Below, in pieces: positions 52,004 through 62,200 of a DNA stretch of 64,000 nt. The stretch is taken from positions 310,001 to 374,000 of the forward strand of contig JAAVTG010000614.1 in the NCBI GenBank assembly GCA_011947345.1, in the 5' to 3' direction. The stretch comes from Phytophthora quininea (Eukaryota > Oomycota > Peronosporomycetes > Peronosporales > Peronosporaceae). How positions within the stretch are numbered: the first letter of the stretch is position 1; each line of letters starts with the position of its first letter. The translations under genes were made by a program, and so were the position numbers. The notes below the pieces were generated by a model, which saw nothing but the letters and a program-made list of their open reading frames with translations, had not been told where the DNA came from and made no database searches.

Positions 52004-52112
52004 CACAGGCGAGTCGATAATTATAGCGGCTTCAACCTGACCGATTCTGAGAAACGGAGTGCCAAAGACTCGGCGGCGCAGTCCAGAAGAAGCGTCGAGA
52101 CCTGCAGGCCTT

Positions 52113-54821
52113 ATGGCGGACAGCGACAGCGACGACGAGCTCATGAGCCGCCTCACCCGCATGGGTATGGGCCTGGGCGGCTCCGGAGAGGATTGCGCCT
52201 ACTGCGCGACGCCCAACGCGTCGCTGGCCTGCACGATCTGCAACGAAGCCTTCTACTGCAGCGAAGTATGGCCAGAAACAACACATTATCATCCATTCAA
52301 CGTATTAAAACCTTATAATTGTATATATTATTGCTGCTACTGCAGATGTGCAAGCGAAGACATGCCAGCGCCCACCGCAACTTCTGCATCAAGACGAGGA
52401 TGGAGCGGGAGGCCAAAGAGGAGGAAGAAGAAGAGTCTGAAGAGGAGGAGGACGACGACAGCGACTCTCAGAGTGAAGATGTGGCCTACGCGCCTATTGC
52501 TGCAGCCAAACCGACCGGCGTGCAGGTGCCTGGGCTGACCCCCAAGCAGATCAAGAAGTTGCTGGACTTGGCGTCCAAAGCGGATACGGTCACCAGCAGC
52601 AACAACTCGTCGATTGACATACTGCAGCAGCAGATTGCGCAGTTGATGGCGGACAAGAGCGGAGCTACTCGAGAGAGAGGGTCGTCCACTGCCAGCTTGG
52701 CGCAAATTAAAGAGCTTCAGAACAAGCTGAGTGAGCTTGAGAAGAAGACGCAGAATGTCACCTATACGTCGCAATTTGGAGCCCCAATGATGGCCAGGCA
52801 TATTTACACACCGCTGCTTGTGAAGAAGGACCCCGACTTGGTCAAGTACTTTAAACTCAAAGGTTTGGACATGCCCATTGACCAGATCAAGAGCAAGATG
52901 CAGGAGGACGGCGTCAGCCCTCGCTATTGGATACGCCCGACGCGGTATCTCCGAACGACCCTGGCGTACGTACTCAAGTGCAAAAGTGGAGATTTGAGTT
53001 GTTGAGCTTATTTTTTTATTAATGTTGTGTGTTACTGCAGCCGCAAAAGGGAGATTACATTCCTATGACCGTGGCAGAAGACCCTGTGTTCAAGAAATAT
53101 TTCAAGTTGAAGAGCATAGACATGCCACTGGAGCAAATCAAGCTGAAGATGGAAGCCGACGGCGTAGATCCCTCTTTGCTTGATTCCCCGAACAAGGCAT
53201 CGCCAAATGACCCTGGTGTAAGTGATCGTTGCTGTTACGCTGATTAGTTCGTCATCTTTCTTACCTTTTGCTTTTGTATGACACAGCCACCGCTGCAGAT
53301 CTCAACAGGATATGAACCAGGAATGTCGCCAGTATCCCCACTGCAACGGTCTGACTTGCGCTTTAGTTGGCCCAGCTCGGCTCCAGTTGTTCCGTATGAG
53401 CCTCTCCTTGTAAAAGATGACCCCCAATACAAGAAATATTTCAAGCTGAGGCAAATGGGGATGCCTGACGAGCAGATCAAGCTCAAGATGAAAGCCGAGG
53501 GGGTAGATCCGACTCTGCTTGACAGGCCAGACGACAAATTGCCGAATGATCCAGGTGTACGTGGCAGAATTCTTCTGAATCGGGAAAAACGTAGTGACCT
53601 CACGTTCGTTTCTGTGCTGTGTTTGTGTGATTCAGCCGCCGGCTCAATCTCCATCCAACGGATTGAACTCACCTCCTGGGTCTCCGGTTTCAATGGAACA
53701 ACTTTTCAGCATTCTTATGCAGCACCAGCAGATTATCCAACAAGGTATGGTCCACTCAACCCTTGACATTGAATGTGGGCCAGAAAATCGATGCTAACCG
53801 GCATTTGTAGTCTCGAACGGCGGAGGATTTGGAAGTGGGCGTGGCCGAGGGCTCCGGTGGTAGTGCTGGGGCGAACGGGATGCTTCCTCGCTCAGTGGAA
53901 GACCAAATGGCCCAAGAACTCGCTGCTGCAGAGAGCGCAATTGACGACATTTTTGGTGACGAGTCTCAGCAGTTGAAAGGTCCAGGTGGCATGAGTATGA
54001 TTGAGCAGCTCGAGAAAAAGGCACGAAAAGAAAGCAACATGAAGCTTGTGGAAAACCGCGCGGAAGTCAATCGCCTGGTGACGGAACTGTTGATGACCAA
54101 GCTGACAACAGACGAGGAGGCAATCCAGTTTTGCAAAGTGTTTGCTCCGAAGTTGGAAGCATTCGGGCTCTCACTCGGAACGGATTCCGTCCAAACATGG
54201 TCATCTCGTTTGCTGATTAAGAATAAGGAGACGAGAGACTGGTATTTCTCTGAGCAGGAGCGACTGGATGCTGGTAAGGCGTACGGACGTTTGTGGGGGC
54301 TCTCGTTCTTAGAGCGTGACGCTGGTCAGTTGATCGCCAAGCGCGCGCAGATCCTAAATGCACCCGCTACAATGCGAGCCGTTGCAAAGGGAAAGCCTGA
54401 GCTAATTGACAAGTTCACGCAGCTATTGAAGGACACCGTGAAACTTAAACACAAAGTATTTAAGAACAGCTCGTACGCTGCAGAAGTGCGGCAGCTGCAC
54501 GAGTTCAACATCCCCGAGCAGTTTGAGGCACGCGGTGGTGCGCTCATCGACTCGACTACGGTACTTGCCGATGCGTCGATGGATCTAGCTGAGGAGGAAT
54601 TTAGATCACTCGAGAAGGCAACTCGCGCCAAGAAGATTCGTGCGCTCGCAGTAGTGCACGTCGCAGAGAAGGCAATCACATTGGTTGGCATCGTGAAGAA
54701 GATCGGTGCCAACGGTGTGAATGAGCTGCGTCTGCGAGAGATTGAAGCAAGCTTAGCAAAGGTCAAGGAAGGGTATCTCTCAGGCGAGAAGGAGGAGGAA
54801 GAGGAGGACGATGTGCTTTAA
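52113..54821 (+). CDS. MYND-finger protein with three CCDC53-like repeats
   Basis: Exons 52113-52265, 52346-52965, 53041-53217, 53287-53556, 53636-53744 and 53811-54821, with one base added at 52918-52920 and one removed at 53849-53851, give a complete frame of about 780 residues. Residues ~27-65 are a MYND finger (CAYCATPNASLACTICNEAF, YCSEMCKRRHASAHRNFC) split by intron 1. After an acidic tract come three repeats of one unit, each ending at an exon border: LVKYFKLKGLDMPIDQIKSK, FKKYFKLKSIDMPLEQIKLK, YKKYFKLRQMGMPDEQIKLK, each followed by a ...DGVxPxLLDxPxxxxPNDPG element. This unit resembles the CCDC53/WASHC3 segment of the WASH complex. A Gly-rich hinge and a ~300-residue helical C-terminus (unrecognised) follow. 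A link to WASH-type actin regulation is tentative. Confidence 0.75.
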
Positions 54822-54986
54822 CTAACCAGACTGATTGGGAGTCTTCCTCAACATAACGCAACGCGCCGACATTTTTGGCGTAGGGAGACGAAGGTATTTG
54901 CGCGTAGAAGAACCACATCAATGCTCTTGCTAATGAAAATCCAATCTATTTGCTTGACTTTTGCCATGGTGGTGGTGTTCCTTGAT

Positions 54987-56293
54987 CTATGCTCGGACTT
55001 GGCCAAACAACGAGCGGAAGAGTTCATCCACATCCATCTCGGGCTTCGGGTATGGCTCAGGGAACATGAAGTTCTCTAGCTTCGGATGCACCGTGTATCG
55101 CAGTTGCCGCCCCTTGCTGGCCTTGCGGTTCACTACTTTCTTCTTCTTGCGGTGAGTGCGTCGAATCATGGCATCCTGACCGACACCGTTGCCGCCGCTT
55201 TCGATAAACTCCTTCAAGAGCTGTTGGTAGAAGTCAGAGTCGTCGTACATGAGCTCGTCCAAAAGGTCTTCCGAGCCATCAGCGGCATCGGCTTCGGGCA
55301 CGTCCAATGGTGCGTGGGCCTTCCGCTTGATTCGCTGAGAATCCACAAGCACAGACTCCACCTGCGCGAGAATGTCCTGATTCACCGCCTTGAACTTTTG
55401 GCCTGGCTGTTCTTGCCACCCGCAGCAAGGTCCGTCTTGCGCGTGTATGTGTTGAGAATGTCGTTATACTGAGGGAGCACCGAGCGGTTAGCGGCAGTGA
55501 TCTCCTGCCATAGATCGTCGCAGGTGCGTTTCCTCTTCTTGGTCGTCGAATCAGTCGACGAGGTCAGCTCAGGCACATTGCACAGTCGCTGCTGCAGCGC
55601 CGACACGGCGTCAATAGCTGCGTGCAGCTCGGCGACCGCCAGTTGTTTCTTCTCCTTCTTGAGCTCTTCTTCGTCCGTCGTGTTGCCTTCTTCATCCGTC
55701 TGTCCCACCGCTTCCTTGGTCGTCGTCAGCAGTCTCTTGGCGTAGATCTGCGCCTCCAGACAGCGCTCCCAGATAATCTTCTGGTTCCGCACGTGCTTGG
55801 CCTTCTGCAGCAGCTTCTCGCTGTCCTGCGCACCCATGAGCCTCGCTGAGTCCTCCTTCTGGAAGCCGCGGATCAGCATCTCCGCACCACGGTCTTCCTC
55901 GTCTTCATTCTCGCTCTCTTCTTCAACCTCTGGAGTCTTCTCCTCTTCCTCTTCACTCTCGGAAGCTCCGAACGGCTCCGCATCCGACCAGTCCGCCATC
56001 GCGTCTTCGTCCGGCGACTCGTCTCCGTCCAGCTCCTTGCGCTTCACCACCTTGCCGGCGTATTCGGCGCTCTCCAGCAACCCTGCGTCCCAGTTCTTGA
56101 CCCGCAGTGCCGACGCCGCCTCGCGCTGCTTGTTGGCTTTGGCTCCGGCCTGCAGTCGCTGCTTGCGCGACGTGCGCAGACGGCCAGCGTCGTTGTCGTC
56201 GGAGCCCGAGGACGCGTCATCCGCATGCGTCACGGCGCGCGTGCCGTCGTCAAAGTCCTCGGCCTCGTCGATGTTGAATTCGTCGCGCGGCAT
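54987..56293 (-). CDS. AATF: AATF/BFR2 ribosome biogenesis factor
   Basis: An intronless frame of 435 residues after adding one base in the T4 run 55396-55399. The acidic N-terminus (MPRDEFNIDEAEDFDDG, SESEEEEEKTPEVEEESENE) is followed by the AATF-Che1 region (QKIIWERCLEAQIYAKRLL, ALQQRLCNVPEL, CDDLWQEITAANRSVLPQYN). The C-terminal TRAUB domain has LMYDDSDFYQQLLKEFIES and KKVVNRKASKGRQLRYTVHP, then KLENFMFPEP and DELFRSLFG. The family works in the nucleolus in early 40S ribosomal subunit assembly (yeast Bfr2). It is divergent from RPL13, so two ribosome-related genes share a promoter region. Confidence 0.93.
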
Positions 56294-56649
56294 CGTCCGG
56301 CCAGCTCGTCCTGCAAGTGAACACCAAGCGTTGTTGGTGATAAGCTCGCGACGCTTCTCATTCGCTGAAAATGGAGTCGACTATGTGGACCACACGGATT
56401 TCAACTGCCGTTTTTGATTGGCTTACAGTAGCGAGTATACAAACGGCAAGTGAAAAGCGTCGCTGGCGTTGGGGAACCACCAATTCCCTTGGCCGGCGAG
56501 CCCGCTGCGCTTTGTTCGGCTCCAAGTTCCAAATTGCCCGCAACTTTCTGAGTAACTTCGCGCGAAGGTAAATGCTCGCCCCGTGCGCCGTGCAGGCCGC
56601 CGATGGACGTCACTGACCGCTGTGTATGAACGTCCCCGACAGTTGAAAG
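56294..56649. promoter_or_regulatory. Bidirectional promoter region between AATF and RPL13
   Basis: A 356-bp divergent gap with an inverted CCAAT (TTGATTGGCTTAC, ATTGG at 56417-56421). Short open frames on both strands show no recognisable content. Confidence 0.45.
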
Positions 56650-57491
56650 ATGGTGAAGCACAACAACGTCATCCCCAACGGCCACTTCCACAAGTACTGG
56701 GAGAGCCGAATCAAGACTTGGTTTGACCAGGTAAGACAGAGATACTAATCCTACAGCGGCCAGTCGACACTCCAGTCCAATACAATGGGGGCCACCACTA
56801 CATAACAGGAGATCAGCACACAGACAGGAGATCTACAAAACCCTTACATACGGACCCTAACCAGCAGGACGGAGTGTCGACTTGGCAGGCAGCAGCTCTC
56901 CGTCTAGTGGCCTTAATGCTCATGAACCTGTCTCTCTATTGATACTCTCAGGCCGCCAAGAAGAAGACCCGCCGTCTGAGACGTAAGGCCAAGGCCGCTG
57001 CCATCGCCCCGCGCCCGGCTGCTGGTCTGCTGCGCCCCGCCGTGCACTGCCCCACGATCAAGTACGGCTCCAAGATCCGTGCTGGCAAGGGCTTCACGCT
57101 CGAGGAGCTGAAGGAGGCTGGCATCAACCGCAAGCAGGCTCTGAGCATCGGCATCTCGGTGGACTTCCGTCGCACCAACAAGTCGGTCGAGTCGCTGCAG
57201 GCCAACGTGCACCGCCTCAAGGCCTACAAGGCCAAGCTCGTGGTGTTCCCGCGCAAGAACCTGAACAAGCCCAAGAACGGCGACTCGGCTCCGGAGGAGA
57301 CCAAGAACGCCGTGCAGCACACGGGCGCCATCCTGCCGATCACGCGCTCGAGCATCAAGTCCACGTCGGCCGTCATCACGCCCGAGATGAAGGAGAAGAG
57401 CGTCTTCACGCAGCTGCGTGTGGCTCGCGCCGATAAGCGCATCTTCGGCAAGCAGGCCAAGCGTCTGGCCGACAAGAAGGAGAAGAAGTAA
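56650..57491 (+). CDS. RPL13: 60S ribosomal protein L13 (eL13)
   Basis: Exons 56650-56730 and 56952-57491 encode 206 residues. Start [20 protein letters not shown], then after the intron [59 protein letters not shown] and a basic tail. All are characteristic of eL13. The 221-nt intron after codon 27 is three times the usual length here, a common feature of ribosomal protein genes whose first intron may carry regulatory sequence. Codons are almost all G/C-ending, fitting very high expression, and there is no indel. Confidence 0.97.
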
Positions 57492-57721
57492 GTGTCTGCG
57501 TCGGCATCTACGCGCTGACTCTCTTGACAGGTCTGCAGTCGAGGGAGAAGGCGGCTCTCCTAAGGTCATTGCGGAAAATTGGAACACAATACATCGCGCA
57601 TCAAAAAAATCTCTCTCTATTGTACGTCGTGGCATGAGCTTGAACATCTTCAACCACTGTATTGTATTGCATCCTTTCATGATTCACTTTGTATTTTGCG
57701 ATCTTCAAACGTCAACCGCTT

Positions 57722-59147
57722 TCACACTTTCACGTCGGCGTAGTCAGACAGCAGCGGGTATGTTTCGGGCTCGTCGGACATTACCGTCATGGCTCTCGGC
57801 TTTAGAGATCCATCCACGCTGGTGTTTTCTGCAGTGTCTACTTTCTCGGGCAGTACGCAGAGGAACACCAGTACAAGTAGCTGGCTGACCGATGTGATCA
57901 CCACGGCCAGCCACAGATGACTCCAATCTACAGTTTTGAAGTCGGATCGACCACAATGCCGAGTACAGACACCAACAGCGAGCAGAGGATTCCAGACACG
58001 ACGCCGCCAAAGTCCATGAACGACAGGAACAACGCATACGTAAGGCCTTGTACGTCGGGGTTGGCCGGGCAGTAGAATGTAGCCACAACCAGCAATTGCA
58101 ACAACGCAAACTCCGATGTGAACGAGGTAATGAACGACTCGGCAGTACTGAACGTGCACACGGACACTGGAAGCTCGACAATTGGCGGTGCAAGTAGTAA
58201 CCTTGGCAAACCAGCCAAGACACAGCAAACTGTAGAGAAGAAGAACACACTTCGTACGTTGCGGTTGGTGCACCATTTGGCGTACGCGAGACACGAGAGG
58301 AAGCGTCCGATCATGCCGGCGAGGGACATGTACTGGAGGCATTCGCGTTCATCGTCAAGCAACGAAAACATGTACTGGTACCACACCGTCCCGTCCCCAG
58401 GCAGAGCGTTGCAGAGGAAGAAGAACAGCATTGGCGGCAGTACCGGTCGAATGAGATCGCTCTTGTGTTCCAGATCCTGTTTGAAAGCAGACCACCAGGA
58501 AGCCACGGCGGTTCTCGTTGACTCCAACCCCGTACGCTCTAGCTCTTGCACGGGTTTTTCCTTCAGCCCAAACAAGCACACGCCGGCCGCAGCAAGTGGC
58601 AACATCCCTGTCCAGCCAATGACTTGTTGCGGCGTGATGGTCTTGTCTTGATACACTGGGATGCCCAGCATCAGCGCCGTAATGGAGGCTACATTCTTTG
58701 TGCCATTGGCCAGCGACTGCACGTGTGCGCTGCTTCTGCTGGTGGCGTCTCCCGTCGTCAGGTCCACTAGCAGAATGCCGAGCATAATTTGCGCAAAAGC
58801 TTCGGCCACTGCGTCCACGAGCTTGACGATAAATGCACCGGCGACGGAGTGCACGTACGTGGCGGTAACCAACAGAGACAGTGCGGCACAGAGCTCGCAA
58901 ACGATGGTGTACGACTTGCGGCGGTAGCCGAAGAGCGGCAGATTGTCGGAGAGTAACCCGTACAGTGGCTTGAGGTTCCATGGGAAGAAGGTGACCGAGT
59001 AGTAGAGCGTGGAGGTGGCTGGCTGCATGTGGATGACGTCAAAGAGCCACTCGCCGTACGCCGTCATGGGAACGTCATGCAGAAAGCGTGCAAGTAGAGC
59101 GCCAGTAGCGCGAACGGCACGCGCGTCGGCGTCGAGGTCGTCTTCAT
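57722..59147 (-). CDS. Folate-biopterin transporter (BT1/FBT) family membrane protein
   Basis: Adding one base in the G3 run 59068-59070 joins the short N-terminal frame (MKTTSTPTRVPFALLALYLH) to MTAYGEWLFDVIHMQPATST. One base in the T4 run 57934-57937 joins the last helix to the C-terminus, which ends YPLLSDYADVKV. The total is 475 residues. The BT1 signature is clear: FPWNLKPLYGLLSDNLPLFG followed by YRRKSYTIVCE. About 12 membrane segments are visible. It is shorter than, and only distantly related to, the family member at 7886. Its C-terminal DEPETYPLL could be an acidic-tyrosine sorting motif. It is divergent from the SAC3 gene across 114 bp containing CCAAT. Confidence 0.88.
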
Positions 59148-59202
59148 GGTGCCGGCAACTCGGTATTGACGCGAATCAGACATTGACTCAGGTTAAACGT
59201 AA

Positions 59203-59207
59203 CCAAT
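59203..59207. promoter_or_regulatory. CCAAT box between the BT1 transporter and SAC3 genes
   Basis: CGTAACCAATAACTCGC lies 56 bp upstream of the transporter ATG and 55 bp upstream of the SAC3 ATG, almost exactly central. Confidence 0.5.
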
Positions 59208-59261
59208 AACTCGCGGGGTTACTCTCCCTTCAGTTAGCGTAACCCCTCCGAAGACGTCGCG

Positions 59262-62200
59262 ATGTTCGGGTCGAGAGCTGGCGGCTTCGCTGCTCCAGGC
59301 GGCAACCCGTTCGCCCAGACGCAAGGTACGATGCTTGCAGTGTAGTTCATTCTCTCTTGTGTGTTGCTGTGGTGGCTGCGCTAGGGAGGCAGCGCGCATG
59401 GCTGCTGTAGACGGACGCTCTTGGACAAGTGGCGGGTATTGATGGGTGCAATTGGAACGTATTTCCAGGCTCGACGGCGGCGCAGAATCCGTTCCAGTCG
59501 CACACGACGTTTGGCCTAAGCTCGGGCTTCGGCCATCAGCCCCGTTGCCTCCTGGGGGCATGGCGGCCGCTCCTCCATCCACCGGTTTTGGCAAGCAGCC
59601 GCCTTTGCCCCCGGGGACTTGCAGGAGCTCCCCGCTTCCTGGTAGTGGATTTGGAGGACAAGACCAGGGGAACCCGTTTGGGCAGATGAAAAATAACAGC
59701 AAGAAGACGGGGAAGACCAATACAAGCTTTGGAAACCCATCCTTCGCACAGAATGGAGGCTCGACCCATACGACGTTCGGATCAGCGTCAGGAGGTCCGA
59801 AGCACAAGAACCACAAGAACCGAGCTCCTGCGTTCGGAAGTGACAATGCATTTGGTGGAAATAACAATTTTGGAGGAGCCCAAACATCCTTCGGCGGAAA
59901 TGGGACGACGTTCGGTGGCAGTAACAGTAGCTTTGGAGAGGATCAAACGAGCTTTGGTGCTCCTACACCTAAGCGTGGACATGGAGCTTTTGCACAAGAT
60001 GGACGTGATGGACCAACACCGTTGTCGTCACCTGGATCCTCATTCGGAAATCAACCGTCCGGTGTCCGTGTGAGAAAGAAACAAATCACGCCAAATGCTG
60101 CTGCAGCTCCAAAATCCGACAATCCATTTGCAGGTCCACCTAACGGCGGCGTGCAGAATGCATTTGGTGGTGCGCCAACTAGCGCTTTCCAGTCTACAGC
60201 GTTCGGAAGCCGCCTACTGATGCAGCAACGGCCTCCCAATTGGAAGCCCGAATGAGCGGCGGAAAAAGTCTTCATTTGGAAACGGCAACCACAGTCAAGG
60301 ATTCGGCGAGTCTGCAGGCCAGGAATCGAACCCTTTCAGCGGACAGTCATTAGCTCCTCGAAACAATCGTAAATTCCCTCCTGATGGGGACCTTGGTGGT
60401 GGTAAGGCACCTAAATCGAGTGCAATGAATGGAACTCATGGGAAACAGCGCCAGCCAAAAGTGAAAAAGAAATCAGTAACCACTGACGAAGACACGGCTT
60501 TTATACCCTCAGCACCGCACGATAACGGCAACAAGGCGGAACTGTCAGCTGCAACGAACTTGGACGGGCGTTGTGTCGATATGTGTAGCCCCACTGAGCG
60601 CGAGCTGCACATTCGTGTTGAAGAATTGAGTGTATTCGAGAAATGCTTCCCGAATCGGCCAGGCACAGAGCAGCAAATGATTATCAAGCGTTTCCAACGC
60701 AGCTCAGCTGATCATAAGCTCGACATTCCAGAGGAAATTCGTCCTCCTGGCGTACTACGAAGAACGCAGCTTTACATCGAACAAGAAATCATGGATCTGG
60801 AGCAGTTTGGACCAGACCCGCGTTTCCAGCCGCCACGAGTTCCCGAGATGATCGACCTGTACAACTTTTGCTGGGATCGTTTCCGTATGATTCGGAAGGA
60901 TTTCGTCTTACAGAATTATAGGGGTGCCGGTGGCCGAGTACATCCTATTGTATTAGATGTTCACGAGCGCATCGCACGTTATCACGTCCTCAGTGAGCAC
61001 GAACTGATCGAGATTCCAAGCTTTGTGGCGCAGCAAAATATGGAGCAGCTCGGACAAACGCTCAAGTCTTTGAACGAACTGTATGACGAGAGCCACAAGA
61101 TGGGAGACCCTGCGTGTACAAGCCCATTTGAGGCCGAATGCCGTGCATATTTCATTCTCTGTACTCTCGACAATGGCCGTGGCATGGATGTTTTAAAGTA
61201 CGTGAAGAACCTCCCCAGTACATTCTGGATAGCCCACACATCAAGTTTGCGATGCGTGTGTTTGTCGCCCGCCACACGGGGACTACTACCAGTTTTTCTT
61301 ATTGCTCCGTCAAGCAACGTACTTGCAGTCTTGTTTGCTGTTTCGGTACATCCCGAATGTACGCTCAGCGGCTCTACTGCGCATGAACCGCGCTTACCGT
61401 GGACAACTATACCCCTTGAGGACCTTGTTGAATTGTTGTGCTTCGATGACATCGATCACGCCTACTCTGTATGTACGCAACACAAACTGAGGATATCAGG
61501 AAGGCCAGGGATTGGCGATGACAGCAGCATTGTCATTAAATTCGGTGGTGATTACTTCGAGACTGACGTTCAACTGCGACGCAGCGACGAGGCGTTAGAA
61601 GTTCGAGGCTCAAAGATCTACGTTGGAATGAAGCAAGGCAATTATTTGCGCCGGGACATTTGCCGTGGTGTTACGGAGTATGCTTCTGATGAGTATCCAG
61701 CTCTAAGCAAGTTGATCCAGGATTTCGAGAAGAGGAAAGAGCGAAGCTCTATCCAGACCGCCCTGAATACGAAGACACCTACTCGTACTTTGTTGATTAT
61801 CGAGAAGGAATGCCCGCAACGTCGTCTGCACCAGCGCCGTCGACTCCAGCAAATAATGTACCAAACGTTAGCAATCAATTACCATCACCAGTGCAGACAT
61901 ACCAGAAGCTGGATGAGATTGCAAGGAAGAAAATGGAGCTGGAAAAGAAGCAGCACGAAACACTGCAGCGCCTGCAACAACTGCAACAGGCGAAAAAGGA
62001 GAAGTCTCTCCAAGAGCAAGCGAAAAAGCTGCTGCTGAGCAAGCAGCTAAACAGGAAGAACAAGCAAGGGCAGAAGCAATTGCTCGAGTTCAAGCTGAGA
62101 AGGAGGCAGCAGAAGCAAAACAACAACAGCTAAAGCTCGAACTTCAGCTCCGTGAACAAAAGAAACAGCGTGAGCTTGAAGAGCAGCGCAAGCGCGCCGA

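Noticed and set aside
56913..57680. A 255-codon frame antisense to RPL13
   Set aside because: Shadow of the ribosomal protein gene; Leu/Arg/Gly-rich, no motif.
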